Part shown: positions 1 to 9,176 of the stretch, in pieces | Layout: each line of letters begins with the position of its first letter | Position numbering within the stretch: position 1 is the stretch's first letter | Translations under genes and position numbers: made by a program | Notes under the pieces: generated by a model | Told to the model about the DNA's origin: nothing | The model's database searches: none | What the model saw: the letters and a program-made list of their open reading frames with translations, nothing else | Source: SVTX01 sp045542075 | Lineage (GTDB): Bacteria > Bacillota > Clostridia > Oscillospirales > CAG-272 | Length of the DNA: 23,752 bases | NCBI GenBank assembly: GCA_045542075.1 | Contig: JAZQKI010000003.1 | Coordinates: forward strand, 1 to 23,752 | Reading direction: 5' to 3'

Positions 1-1
1 A

Positions 2-646
2 CTTATCGGCAATCCCGAGGTCATAATCTTCGACGAGCCCACGGTAGGTCTTGACCCCAAGCAGATAATAGAGATCAGAAATCTTATAAGAACGCTTGGA
101 AAGACACACACGGTCATTCTCTCCACACACATTCTTGGCGAGGTCCAGGCGGTCTGCGACAGAATCATTATTATTAACAAGGGAAAGATAGTTGCCGACG
201 AAAAGACTGAAAACATAACTCGCGTTGTAGAAAACAACCGCCGATTCAACGCAAAGATCTGCGGTCCGCAAAAAGAGATACTCGCAGCCCTCAAATCTAT
301 GCCAGGCATAGTTTACGCCGAGGCACTCGCAGAGCGTGACGGCGACGCATACACGTACATGATAGAGAGCGATTTCGGAACGGACATACGCAAAAAGCTG
401 TTCTATACTCTGTCCGAAAAGGGCTGGGCTCTTATCGGACTTGAGGCGCTCGGACTCAGTCTTGAGGATATTTTTATCACAGTAGTAGATAAGACCGAGA
501 GGGAAGCTCCCAAATATACGCGTGGGGCCGGCAAAAAGAGTAAGCTCCGCACAAGAACCACTCTGGAGAAGGACCTTGCAGACACATTAGTCTCAGACGC
601 CGAAAAGAAAAGAGAGGACGACGCTCCTCTGGAGGACTACGAATAA
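2..646 (+). CDS. ABC transporter ATP-binding protein, 5'-truncated (Gld-like system)
   Basis: This is the C-terminal part (about 214 codons) of an ABC ATPase; the reading frame is open from base 2, so the Walker A and signature regions lie before the window. Visible are Walker B with catalytic Glu (VIIFDEP), the D-loop (VGLDP) and the H-loop His (ILSTH), in the order expected for a cytoplasmic nucleotide-binding subunit. After the ATPase core comes a roughly 100-residue regulatory-type extension, ending in a charged tail rich in Lys, Arg, Glu and Asp. Such extensions are common in CcmA/NatA/GldA-type subunits that pair with ABC-2 permeases. The permease gene starts 36 bases downstream, followed by GldG-like genes, so this is very likely the energy-coupling subunit of the same complex. 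The substrate cannot be told from sequence. Confidence 0.93.
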   Translation, partial: LIGNPEVIIFDEPTVGLDPKQIIEIRNLIRTLGKTHTVILSTHILGEVQAVCDRIIIINKGKIVADEKTENITRVVENNRRFNAKICGPQKEILAALKSMPGIVYAEALAERDGDAYTYMIESDFGTDIRKKLFYTLSEKGWALIGLEALGLSLEDIFITVVDKTEREAPKYTRGAGKKSKLRTRTTLEKDLADTLVSDAEKKREDDAPLEDYE

Positions 647-682
647 GTCTTGCAAAACGGCTAAAAAGAAAGGATTTTTAAT

Positions 683-1429
683 ATGCTTGCGATATACAAA
701 AAAGAAATGCTGTCCTATTTTACAAACCCGATAGGCTATGTATTTTCAGGAATTTTCCTTTTATTTTCCGCGTTTGTCTGCTGCTTTACGACGCTTCTTG
801 CGCAGAGCTATGACACATCCCTGTATTTTACGGTAATGATCTTCGCTCTGGCGGTGCTTATTCCCATATTGACTATGAGACTTTTCGCCGAGGAAAGAAA
901 AATGCGAACCGAGCAGCTGCTTCTGACCGCTCCCATAAGCCTTACGGGTATGGTAACGGGCAAATTTTTGGCGGCACTGACTCTTTACGTCGGAAACATT
1001 CTGCTCTCCTGCATAAACTTTATTCCCCTTTACGTGATTGCCGCAAAGGAAAGAGCGGGGAGCAGCTTCGCCGCGACCAACATCGGTCCTGTGACGAGTG
1101 AGATAATCGGTTGTATTATCGGAATTATACTTATAGGCGCGGCTTTTATTGCCATAGGTACGTTTATTTCCTCGCTTACCGAGAATCAGCTTGCGGCGTC
1201 TATTATAACCATCGCCGTTATACTTGCATTTATCTGCATAGGTTTTATTTCGGGCCTTATTGACGCGCAGTGGGTTCGTATAATTATTGACTTTTTCTCC
1301 GTGCTTTCTCGCTTTAACAATTTCAGCGCGGGAATTTTTGACTTTGCGGCTCTGTTCTACTATGCTTCCGTGTGCTTTGTTTTCCTGTTTTTGACGGTAA
1401 GAGTTTACGAGAAGCGCCGTTGGGGTTGA
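683..1429 (+). CDS. ABC-2 type permease, GldF-like
   Basis: A 248-residue integral membrane protein with about six hydrophobic helices (near residues 15-40, 50-70, 92-120, 140-165, 170-197 and 218-241). The N-terminus MLAIYKKEMLSYFTNPIGY is typical of ABC-2/GldF permeases (cytoplasmic lead with KKE, then a helix containing aromatic and Pro-Ile residues). The loop LTMRLFAEERKMRTEQLLL is a well-conserved family motif that probably contacts the ATPase. A GAAAGGA ribosome site lies 8-14 bases before the ATG. It forms the membrane channel for the ATPase encoded just upstream, and the following genes encode GldG-like partners. The family takes part in gliding motility in Bacteroidetes, but Firmicutes members have no established role, so the substrate is unknown. 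Confidence 0.9.
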   Translation: MLAIYKKEMLSYFTNPIGYVFSGIFLLFSAFVCCFTTLLAQSYDTSLYFTVMIFALAVLIPILTMRLFAEERKMRTEQLLLTAPISLTGMVTGKFLAALTLYVGNILLSCINFIPLYVIAAKERAGSSFAATNIGPVTSEIIGCIIGIILIGAAFIAIGTFISSLTENQLAASIITIAVILAFICIGFISGLIDAQWVRIIIDFFSVLSRFNNFSAGIFDFAALFYYASVCFVFLFLTVRVYEKRRWG

Positions 1430-1442
1430 TTTTGGAGGAAGC

Positions 1443-2978
1443 ATGAAAAATTTTTTGACAAAAAGAAGGCTCAGACACGGCAGTGTCAGCATCACGCTGA
1501 CGTTACTCGTCGTTGCGGCGATGATAATCCTCAACGCCGCTGTCTCCGCATTGGCGGCGGGCTTTGGCTGGTATGCCGATATGTCACAGAGCCTTGTTTA
1601 CGATATAGGAGCAGATTGCAAGGATTATCTTGAAAGCACGATCTTCCCGCTGATGGATCAGAGAAACTCCGAGGCGGGCGAGGATAAACGGATAGAGATA
1701 ATTTTTTGCGACGAGATGAAAAATCTCGATGACGATAAATCTCAACAATATATACTCAACACTGTGCTTGATCTTAAGGACGCGTATCCCGACAGAATTG
1801 AGATATCGCACCTCAACGTGTGGGAAAATCCGAAGCTCGCAAAGTCTTACGGTGTTATTGACGCCAGCGACGTGATATTCAAATTCGGAGATAGATTTAC
1901 CACCCTTACGCTTCCTCAGTTTTACGTGCTCAGTGGCACAAATACCGAGTCTCCCACGGCATATAATGCGGAAAGACGCATCTCCTCCGCTCTTTTGAGA
2001 ATAGTGTCGGAGCACACGCCCATGTGTTATCTTACACTCAACCACGGAGAAGGGCTTGAGAGCAATGAATTCTTGTACACTCTTGCCGACGCGGGATTTG
2101 ACTATGCTTTTATCGATCTTGCGGCGAGCGAGATACCCGAGGATTGCGAGCTTCTTATAACCGTCGATCCCACGACCGATCTGCTTGAACCCTCGGAAAC
2201 ATCACAGATCTCCGAGACCGCAAGGCTTGACGAGTATATGTCCGCAGGTGGAAAATATATGGTATTTTTGTCGGCAGGGACACTATCGTCAGCTCCGCTT
2301 AAAAACTTCGAGGCGTTTTTGGCTAAATGGGGCGTGAAATATATGACGGGAAGCACCGAGGCTACAAGCGGATGCTATATCGTAAAGGATTCCTCAAGTG
2401 CTATCTCTGTTGACGGATATAGATTTTTCGCTCAGAACGCAAGCAATCCCGTAGCTGACAAGCTGCATGGAGAGACTGACAAAAATCTTATTTTCGGCGG
2501 CGCGACCGCGCTTGCCTGCGCAGAGGGCTTTCTTTCTAACGGAGACGGCACCTATTCCTCGGGCAGCAAGACCTACGCACCCTTGATCCAGACATATCCG
2601 AGCGCGGTTGCCTGGTCGGGCGGACTTCTTGTTGACAAGGCAAATGACACACCCTTCACACTCGCGACTCTTACGACAGATACGTGTGAGAGCGGAAAGA
2701 CGGCTTATCTTTTCGTAAGCTCGTCCGTTGACTTTTTCTCCGAGGACGCGCTTCAGTCCGCAGTTTACGGCAATAATGAAGCGATACTGAAAACAATATC
2801 GTATATGGGCTATGAAAACATTCCCGTTTCTCTTACCAGCCGTGCGCTTGTAAGACCGCCCATTCAAAGTCTGACCACGAGGGCTGCCGCTACGACCACA
2901 GTATTGCTTTGCGCGATTCCCGCGGTGATAATTTCAGCTGCCGGAATTTTTGTGCTTGTAAGGAGAAAACACTCGTGA
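1443..2978 (+). CDS. GldG-like ABC transporter auxiliary membrane protein (copy 1)
   Basis: A 511-residue protein with one N-terminal membrane helix (about residues 16-40), a long extracytoplasmic domain and a C-terminal helix (about 483-505) ending in a short basic tail RRKHS. This topology and the LTLNHGEG stretch (about residue 198) match the GldG / ABC_transp_aux family, whose members sit beside GldF-type permeases. It starts 13 bases after the permease stop, with GGAGGA at 1434-1439, so it is co-transcribed and probably assembles with the permease. It is clearly paralogous to the next gene: both carry the phrase IEIIFCD, a TxNHGE motif and the same two-helix layout. Its biochemical role is unknown; in the gliding system GldG is an accessory of the ABC complex. 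Confidence 0.85.
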   Translation: MKNFLTKRRLRHGSVSITLTLLVVAAMIILNAAVSALAAGFGWYADMSQSLVYDIGADCKDYLESTIFPLMDQRNSEAGEDKRIEIIFCDEMKNLDDDKSQQYILNTVLDLKDAYPDRIEISHLNVWENPKLAKSYGVIDASDVIFKFGDRFTTLTLPQFYVLSGTNTESPTAYNAERRISSALLRIVSEHTPMCYLTLNHGEGLESNEFLYTLADAGFDYAFIDLAASEIPEDCELLITVDPTTDLLEPSETSQISETARLDEYMSAGGKYMVFLSAGTLSSAPLKNFEAFLAKWGVKYMTGSTEATSGCYIVKDSSSAISVDGYRFFAQNASNPVADKLHGETDKNLIFGGATALACAEGFLSNGDGTYSSGSKTYAPLIQTYPSAVAWSGGLLVDKANDTPFTLATLTTDTCESGKTAYLFVSSSVDFFSEDALQSAVYGNNEAILKTISYMGYENIPVSLTSRALVRPPIQSLTTRAAATTTVLLCAIPAVIISAAGIFVLVRRKHS

Positions 2979-3015
2979 TGATATTCAAAAATAATCTTAT
3001 GAAAGGAGGACGCGT

Positions 3016-4734
3016 ATGAATAATCAGACAGATCAGGAGCTTGAAAAGTCAGAAACAGGTAAAAAGCGAGGCTTATCCGTAGTTATCCTCGTCTGCGTGC
3101 TTGTTGCCGTCCTTCTTCTTAACGTAGCAGTCAGCCTTCTTTTATACAAAAAGGTTGCGTATATCGACCTGACTCGCCCGAAATATTCCGAGACCGGCGG
3201 CTTTTACACCTTCTCGGACGGACTTAAGGCGGCGATGGACGAAAGCGTTATTCCGTCGGTCGACCGCATAAACGACGAGCGAGAGGCAAGCGGACTTGAA
3301 AGGCTCAAGATAGAGATAATCTTCTGCGACGACGCGGACAAGCTGAACGCCGACGAGCAGACAAAAATGATCCAGCACACCGCAAGACAGCTTGCGAGTA
3401 AATACTCAAAGCACATAGAACTCAGATACGTAAACGTGGAAAAAAATCCAAGTGCGGTGCAGAGCTACAGAGTCACAAGCGCGACGACCATATATCCCAC
3501 AGACGTTATCGTTTCCTTCGGAACGGAGTTTATAGTCCACGGAAAGGCGTCGTTTTACACGGTTGATGAGGACACGGGCGAGGTCTGGGCTTACAACGGC
3601 GAGAAAAAGCTTGCCTCCTCAATACTCTCCCTGACACGCGCGGATTCTCCTATATGCGCTCTTACCACCAATCACGGTGAGAGCCTGTTTGACTATTCGG
3701 ACGGCACTCCAAGAGTACGTGACGAATATTCGACGTTTATTGATATAATTGCCGCGGCAGGCTACGAGGTTAAGCTTATTGATCTTGAAAAGGATGCTAT
3801 TCCCGACGAGTGCAGAATGATGATATGCTTTGCCCCAACGACAGATTTCAAGGCGTTTGGCAATCTTGGCGAGTCGGGCGTATCCGAAATTGAAAAGCTG
3901 GACAAATATCTTGACAGCTCAAAAACCTTCTTTTATATATGCAACCCCTCCACACCCGAGCTTTCCAATCTCGAGGAGTATTTGTCGGAGTGGGGAATCA
4001 AGCCCGCAAGAGCGCAGACCTCAGCGGGAATAACTCAGAATTACTGCCTTTTTGACAGTGAGAATGCCGCAAACAGCGATGGAAGTCTGATGATCGGAAG
4101 ATATGCAACGGCAGGCTATGGCTCAACTATTACCTCCGATCTCCGCGCGGGCGCGTATCCTCCCGCAGTGGCGTTTGGCTCGTCCACGGCAATCCTTTAC
4201 TCTGACAGCTACACAAAGAACTCTGTCATTCTCGACCAGGACACTCTTGAAAAAACGTATATATACAGCTATTATAACAACGGCGTTTCCCGAACCATGT
4301 ACGACGTGTTTACATCAAACACCTCCGCGTACGCAAAAGTTGGCGGCGAGGTCCACAGCCACGCAGACGAGACCAACCTCTTCAGTCTCTTTACACTGAC
4401 AGAGGAGACTCGTCAGGTCCAGGAGGATTCCTTTAATATGGCAAATCTTTCGTCATACGTGCTGGGACTCTCCTCCACAGAGTTTTTGAAGAACGAATTT
4501 CTTGAATCAAGGGCATACGGAAATGCAGACGTGCTGCTTGCCGCGCTTCGCGCGACGAGCACCGAGACTGTCCCTGTAAATCTTGAATTCAAGGTGTTCT
4601 ACGATGCAGAGATCGACGATTTGTTGTTCACTGCCACCAAAACCACACCCACGGTCGTTATGCTATGCGTCATTCCCGTGACGCTTTGTATTATCGTGGG
4701 AGCGGTAGTTTGTATAAAGCGTAAATTTCTGTAA
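3016..4734 (+). CDS. GldG-like ABC transporter auxiliary membrane protein (copy 2)
   Basis: A 572-residue paralogue of the preceding gene. It has an N-terminal membrane helix (about residues 20-43), a large extracytoplasmic domain and a C-terminal helix (about 545-567) with the basic end CIKRKFL. Shared landmarks with copy 1 are IEIIFCDD near residue 95, a VNVEKNP segment (LNVWENP in copy 1), TTNHGES near residue 216 and IPDECRMMI (IPEDCELLI in copy 1). It is about 60 residues longer than copy 1, with insertions in the second half. The start is supported by a strong AAAGGAGG at 3002-3009, 7 bases before the ATG. The gap after copy 1 is 37 bases with no terminator, so the two are co-expressed; they may form a heterodimer flanking the permease (inference). 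Confidence 0.84.
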   Translation: MNNQTDQELEKSETGKKRGLSVVILVCVLVAVLLLNVAVSLLLYKKVAYIDLTRPKYSETGGFYTFSDGLKAAMDESVIPSVDRINDEREASGLERLKIEIIFCDDADKLNADEQTKMIQHTARQLASKYSKHIELRYVNVEKNPSAVQSYRVTSATTIYPTDVIVSFGTEFIVHGKASFYTVDEDTGEVWAYNGEKKLASSILSLTRADSPICALTTNHGESLFDYSDGTPRVRDEYSTFIDIIAAAGYEVKLIDLEKDAIPDECRMMICFAPTTDFKAFGNLGESGVSEIEKLDKYLDSSKTFFYICNPSTPELSNLEEYLSEWGIKPARAQTSAGITQNYCLFDSENAANSDGSLMIGRYATAGYGSTITSDLRAGAYPPAVAFGSSTAILYSDSYTKNSVILDQDTLEKTYIYSYYNNGVSRTMYDVFTSNTSAYAKVGGEVHSHADETNLFSLFTLTEETRQVQEDSFNMANLSSYVLGLSSTEFLKNEFLESRAYGNADVLLAALRATSTETVPVNLEFKVFYDAEIDDLLFTATKTTPTVVMLCVIPVTLCIIVGAVVCIKRKFL

Positions 4735-4739
4735 ATTTT

Positions 4740-7709
4740 ATGGCTGATCTACAGTCGGATAGGAAAGATAACATGCAGAAAAATATCCGCGCCAAGGATG
4801 GCGCAAAAAAGCCAAAAAATATGCTCAAAAGGCAAAGGATCGCCGTGATAATCCTTGTTGTTGCGGTCGCTTTGCTTGTTGCGGGTCTTGTCGCGGTCTA
4901 TAAGATCGTGGAAAGGATCCCCGTTGAGTTTATTGACCCCAACGATAATACTCTCTACTATATAAAAAAGGTTGACGGCGCATACGGTCTCTATACCGAG
5001 GCGGGCGACGCTTGCGAGGTTACTGATAGGGACTTTTATATAACGTCCTACGGAACTCTTGTGTACGTTAACCCGTCAACGGGAGAATACTATATAGACC
5101 ACGGCAGAGAGCTGATATTCCCTCAGCTTTATTATGACGCATACTCGTCTGAAGGGTCCGCTTATTACCCAAATGACAAAATAATAGACAAGGTCTCGGT
5201 ATCAAACATATACGGCGAATACTCCTTTGTGCGCGGGAAGATAAATGCTTTCACGCTTGAGGGTCATCCCGACGTGGCGTTTACAAACGAGGCATTCGCA
5301 TATCTCACTATGGCTTGCGCATATCCGCTCTCGACCATGAAGCTTGAATCTCCAAAAACTCTGCCAAACGGCGAGATAGACTGGGCGGAATACGGCCTTG
5401 CTTCAGAGCAAAGGACCGAGATACAGGTAGACGAGAACGGCGACGAGGTCGAGGTTACGTATGATTATTTCCCCGCAAGTGCAACTCTTACCACCGCAAG
5501 CGGAGACGAGTACACACTGTACTTCGGAGACGTGACGGTCACGGGAGGAAGCTACTACGTAAAATACGAGCAGAAGGACAGCGTTTATATCCTCGCGTCC
5601 ACAGCTATTTCGGATTATATACTGCGCGGTGTCGAGTCGGTCATAACTCCAGCTATAGTACACCCCTCCACGTCAACAGACTATAACCAGGTTGAGAATT
5701 TTATAATCTACGAGAATATTGACTACGGACAGATCGACAAGCTGATGTACGAGCGCTTCGGCGATTTTAATTACGGCATGGCGACCGAGGACGAGGTAAA
5801 GGAATACGAGAGCTATTACGCCGAGCTTTTTGAAAAATACAGCAAAAAGGTATGTAATTTCAGCTTCCAGGACGTGGAGCAGAGAGAAAACACAATGTAT
5901 GCGGCTCTGCCGTACATTTCCCACCTTGAATATTCATCAGGATACTATATAAATACCACAAGGGTATCTATGATGCTTCAGGACCTTCATGAAACGGTAT
6001 TCGTTGGAACGGAAAAGCTCTCTCCCACTGATGATGAGCTCGAGCAATACGGACTTCTTGAGCCTGACAGGATAATATCCTACACGTATTTTACGTACGA
6101 CGGCGAGGGCAAGAGAGTTGATAAGTATAACAAGGTCTATATTTCCTCCCAGAACAGTGACGGCTCGTATTACGCGTACTCGGATACTTATGACATGATA
6201 GTTTGCATTGACGAAAGCTCGCTTGAATTTTTCAAGTGGACGGAGCTCGATTGGTATGATCCGTCGTTTATGCAATTTTATATTCATCATATTTCGGGCA
6301 TCACGGTCCAGGCGCCCAACACAAATATAAGCTTTGAGCTTGACAATTCACTCACGCTTGACGCAAACCTTTTCCCCATACAGAAAAATCAGTTTGAGGA
6401 TAGCGGAAAGAACTCCTACAAGATAAGCTCGGAGTCGGGCAAATTTAATCTCTACGCAAACAATAATAAGCTTACTCCCATGTACAGCTCGGATTTCCTT
6501 GTAGTTGGAATTCCGTTTACCATGGGTGTTGCGCAGGGCGAGGACTTTCTCACCTGCGACGTTGAGGGCGTGGACACAAATGAGGACGGCACACAGGACA
6601 CATTCGTATATTACTATTATAACGTGACCTACAGCGAGGGTAAATATTCTCTTTACGTAACGGTCGCGGCATCGGATGCGGAAGGAAATCTGCTTGCACC
6701 CTCCGAGTCATACCTCGTGGACGCGTCATATTCCACGGACTGCTTTGTTACAGACGGCTTTTCGCAGTATGCATTCCTTGTGCCGAAAGATTCTCAGGTC
6801 GGCGATGACGTCAGCAAGACATATGCAAACAAGGGCGTATGGCTTGATGCGGATATCTTCATAACCGCTAAGGGATCCTATATGCTCGTGGACAGAAGCA
6901 CGGGTGCGTGGGCTCAGCTTTCGGCGATTTCAAACAGCATCTATATTGCAGACAAGGACGTCGGAAAGCTTCAGGCGAGCGGAGTCAACGTGAGCGCATT
7001 CGGAGTGAATGAGACAGTCTATGCTAACACCGGCGAGATCCTCTCCTTTAACGAGGAGACCAGGATGCTCCAGCTCTACAATAAAGAAAAGGGAACAAGA
7101 CGTGACGCCGCAAAGGATGAGGTCGCTCCCGGCGTATGGAGCTCAGCCGACTTCTATTTAAGTCTTATGGACGAGATCATATGTGTTAATCCCCACACAG
7201 GTGACGCGGGAACTCTGCAGCTTATCTCGTCAAAATATCTTGCCTCTGTCTACGCAAACGGCAAGGAGCTGAATTACACATTCCAGTCGACTGACTCGCT
7301 GGGTTATACAACCGTACACCCCGCGATATATAACTTCCAGCAGCTTTACTCGGGCATACTTTACGGAAGCTTTGAGGGCATGTGTGATCTGAGCGCCGAA
7401 GAAATGGCAGCGCTCCGTCAGCTTGATAGCTTTGATGATGCAGACCCCAACAATCCCTGCATTCTCAAAATGACCGTGCACGCGCGTGATCTCAAGGGAA
7501 ATATGCGGTATCTGGTGTATAGATTTTACAGGATCACCGAGCGACGCGCGTATGTGACGATCGAGGCTCTTGATTCACCCACAGCGCAATCCAATCCCGA
7601 AAATGCGCACGGAAGCTTTTACGTGCTTGCGTCTTATGCGGATAAGATCGTCTCCGATGCAAACAAGGTTCTTGACGGCATCGAAGTCCAGGCGTTGAGT
7701 AAATATTAA
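4740..7709 (+). CDS. Very large DUF4340-type membrane-anchored protein
   Basis: A 989-residue protein with a basic cytoplasmic lead, a single membrane helix (about residues 34-55) and about 930 extracytoplasmic residues rich in Tyr, Ser, Asp and Thr. DUF4340-like features occur around residues 215-290: a WAEYGL motif, then a beta-rich part with YTLYFGD, GGSYYVKY and DSVYIL. A second similar phrase (LEQYGLLEPDR, about 434-444, then YYAYSDTYDMIVCID) suggests a repeated domain. DUF4340 genes commonly follow GldG-like genes, so it is probably the last subunit of the ABC system; its length is unusual, as typical members are a few hundred residues. The ATG at 4740 has no clear ribosome site. The in-frame ATG at 4773 follows AGGAAAG (4761-4767) and may be the true start, removing 11 residues. 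Confidence 0.8.
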   Translation: MADLQSDRKDNMQKNIRAKDGAKKPKNMLKRQRIAVIILVVAVALLVAGLVAVYKIVERIPVEFIDPNDNTLYYIKKVDGAYGLYTEAGDACEVTDRDFYITSYGTLVYVNPSTGEYYIDHGRELIFPQLYYDAYSSEGSAYYPNDKIIDKVSVSNIYGEYSFVRGKINAFTLEGHPDVAFTNEAFAYLTMACAYPLSTMKLESPKTLPNGEIDWAEYGLASEQRTEIQVDENGDEVEVTYDYFPASATLTTASGDEYTLYFGDVTVTGGSYYVKYEQKDSVYILASTAISDYILRGVESVITPAIVHPSTSTDYNQVENFIIYENIDYGQIDKLMYERFGDFNYGMATEDEVKEYESYYAELFEKYSKKVCNFSFQDVEQRENTMYAALPYISHLEYSSGYYINTTRVSMMLQDLHETVFVGTEKLSPTDDELEQYGLLEPDRIISYTYFTYDGEGKRVDKYNKVYISSQNSDGSYYAYSDTYDMIVCIDESSLEFFKWTELDWYDPSFMQFYIHHISGITVQAPNTNISFELDNSLTLDANLFPIQKNQFEDSGKNSYKISSESGKFNLYANNNKLTPMYSSDFLVVGIPFTMGVAQGEDFLTCDVEGVDTNEDGTQDTFVYYYYNVTYSEGKYSLYVTVAASDAEGNLLAPSESYLVDASYSTDCFVTDGFSQYAFLVPKDSQVGDDVSKTYANKGVWLDADIFITAKGSYMLVDRSTGAWAQLSAISNSIYIADKDVGKLQASGVNVSAFGVNETVYANTGEILSFNEETRMLQLYNKEKGTRRDAAKDEVAPGVWSSADFYLSLMDEIICVNPHTGDAGTLQLISSKYLASVYANGKELNYTFQSTDSLGYTTVHPAIYNFQQLYSGILYGSFEGMCDLSAEEMAALRQLDSFDDADPNNPCILKMTVHARDLKGNMRYLVYRFYRITERRAYVTIEALDSPTAQSNPENAHGSFYVLASYADKIVSDANKVLDGIEVQALSKY

Positions 7710-7754
7710 AACAAAAATCCTCATAGACGTCAGCTTCTTATAAGTATGAAAATA

Positions 7755-7790
7755 CCCCGACAGATTTTTTCTGTCGGGGTTTATATATTT
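7755..7790 (+). terminator. Intrinsic terminator of the Gld-like operon, probably bidirectional
   Basis: A perfect 9-bp stem, CCCCGACAG (7755-7763) with CTGTCGGGG (7771-7779), has a 7-base T-rich loop and is followed by TTTATATATTT. It lies 45 bases after the DUF4340 gene. The minus strand reads TATTTTCAT after the same stem, so it may also stop transcription from the convergent acetyltransferase gene. Confidence 0.88.
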
Positions 7791-7803
7791 GGTGAGTTTG
7801 ATT

Positions 7804-8286
7804 TTATTTCTTTATGATATATTTCATAGGGGTAAATCTTATACCGTTAATTTCTTGCTCCTCGCTCAAAGGGATGAACCCGAGCGATAAATAAAAGGGC
7901 AATCCATAGGGAGAGGAGTTTAGTGTTAACTCATCTAACGCGGGATTTTCACTTAACACATCTTCGAGCAAATAATTAAAAATCGCAGTTGCGATGCCTC
8001 TCCTGTGGTACTCTTTCTTTGTAAATACCAAATTAATATGCGTTTTGTTGCTTCGCATTCCAATCAAGGCAACAATTCTGTCACCGTCAAATGCTCCGTA
8101 TATAGGACACACTCCTTGCCTTGCTTTTTCCAGAAATTCGGGGTTTTCCACAATATCTCTTTTGAAGGTCTCAACCCCCGAGGGATGATAATCGGGCGCT
8201 TCAAATTGCATAAACACCTCTAATGCCAAGCTCATAGCACCTTCTACTTCGTTGCCGGTAATTTTTCTGATAACTATATTGTCCAT
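7804..8286 (-). CDS. GNAT family N-acetyltransferase
   Basis: A 160-residue GNAT protein. It starts MDNIVIRKITGNE, continues with a central IVALIGMR strand (beta4) and has the acetyl-CoA pyrophosphate-binding loop EYHRRGIATAIFNYLL (consensus R/Q-x-x-G-x-G/A), then the GLPFYLSLGFIPL segment typical of the C-terminal half. It transfers an acetyl group from acetyl-CoA to an amine; the substrate cannot be predicted. The frame can be extended upstream to a TTG at 8334 that overlaps the AraC gene, but the ATG at 8286 has AGAAGGA eight bases ahead and gives a standard GNAT N-terminus, so that start is chosen. It lies 44 bases downstream of the AraC gene on the same strand and converges on the Gld-like operon. 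Confidence 0.88.
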   Translation of the reverse strand: MDNIVIRKITGNEVEGAMSLALEVFMQFEAPDYHPSGVETFKRDIVENPEFLEKARQGVCPIYGAFDGDRIVALIGMRSNKTHINLVFTKKEYHRRGIATAIFNYLLEDVLSENPALDELTLNSSPYGLPFYLSLGFIPLSEEQEINGIRFTPMKYIIKK

Positions 8287-8330
8287 GGCGAACATCCTTC
8301 TCAAATTCTTATTTATTATTCTGTAACATA

Positions 8331-9176
8331 TCAACTCGGCACGGAAGCAGAGTAATGCTCGTATTTATTGCTCTTTCTGTACTCTGACGGGGACATGCCC
8401 ATTTGCTTCTGAAACGCGCGGTTAAACGTGCGCAGCGTACCGAATCCCGACATCTCGGATATCTCGGTGATACTCATATCCCCCAGGCGCAGATGTCTGC
8501 AGGCCTCGGACACGCGGAGGGAATTTATATACTCGTTAAAGCTGACACCCAGCTTTTCTCCAAACAGGTGCGAGATATAGTACTTGCTGAGATGCACCTC
8601 CTCCTCAAGAGAGGACAGAGAGATATCCTGCTTAAAATTCTGCGAGCAATAATCAAGTATGGAGCGAATAGCGTGGCTATCGTCCGAGCGGTTTTTTGAC
8701 AGCGGCATCATTCCGAGCAGTTCTCCGAAAAACGCCAGCAGATATCCCTTCATAACCACAGCCTCCGAAATGTCGTTATCTCTGTATGACGAGATTATTT
8801 CAGCCTCGCTTAGTATATTTATAAGCGACATTAGCCGTTTGTTTTGCGCCGCAGACTTTATCACGGGGTCCTGCGCCGTCTCGCAATTTATTTTATGCGC
8901 AAGGTCGGGTATGCGATCGGGATTTATTATAAATAACTTGTATCTTTCCTTGCCCGAGCATTCAAATCGGTGTATTCTGTTGGGAAAGACAACAAGAATA
9001 TCTCCCGCACAGAGCGTATAGCTGTCCGAGTCCACGAATGCCTTAACCTCTCCGTCCTCAATGTACGCTATCTCAACGTGATAGTGCAGATGAGCGGCGC
9101 AGGCAAGAGTGACGCTTCCGTTGTTATCTCCGCGACAGTAAAAATCCGCGGTTATTTTTTCATACGGTGCTTTCAT
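8331..9176 (-). CDS. AraC family transcriptional regulator with cupin-type sensor domain
   Basis: A 281-residue AraC/XylS-type regulator. Residues about 25-95 form a small cupin-like sensing domain (HLHYHVEIAYIEDGEV ... GDILVVFPNRIHRFE, with conserved His residues). Residues about 180-275 carry the paired helix-turn-helix DNA-binding domain: DISLSSLEEEVHLSKYYISHLFGEKLG, then ITEISEMSGFGTLRTFNRAFQKQMGMSPSEYR, the classical AraC second-helix signature. Its ATG overlaps the stop of the upstream lipoprotein gene as ATGA (9173-9176), so translation is probably coupled. Such regulators often control nearby sugar uptake or wall genes in response to a small ligand; here the partners would be the lipoprotein and perhaps alr, which is inference. 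Confidence 0.92.
   Translation of the reverse strand: MKAPYEKITADFYCRGDNNGSVTLACAAHLHYHVEIAYIEDGEVKAFVDSDSYTLCAGDILVVFPNRIHRFECSGKERYKLFIINPDRIPDLAHKINCETAQDPVIKSAAQNKRLMSLINILSEAEIISSYRDNDISEAVVMKGYLLAFFGELLGMMPLSKNRSDDSHAIRSILDYCSQNFKQDISLSSLEEEVHLSKYYISHLFGEKLGVSFNEYINSLRVSEACRHLRLGDMSITEISEMSGFGTLRTFNRAFQKQMGMSPSEYRKSNKYEHYSASVPS

Noticed and set aside
761..1534. Minus-strand open frame of 257 codons opposite the permease
   Set aside because: It lies fully over a well-supported membrane gene, reads as low-complexity Lys/Arg/Tyr-rich protein, has no family motif, and the sense gene has a ribosome site and operon context.
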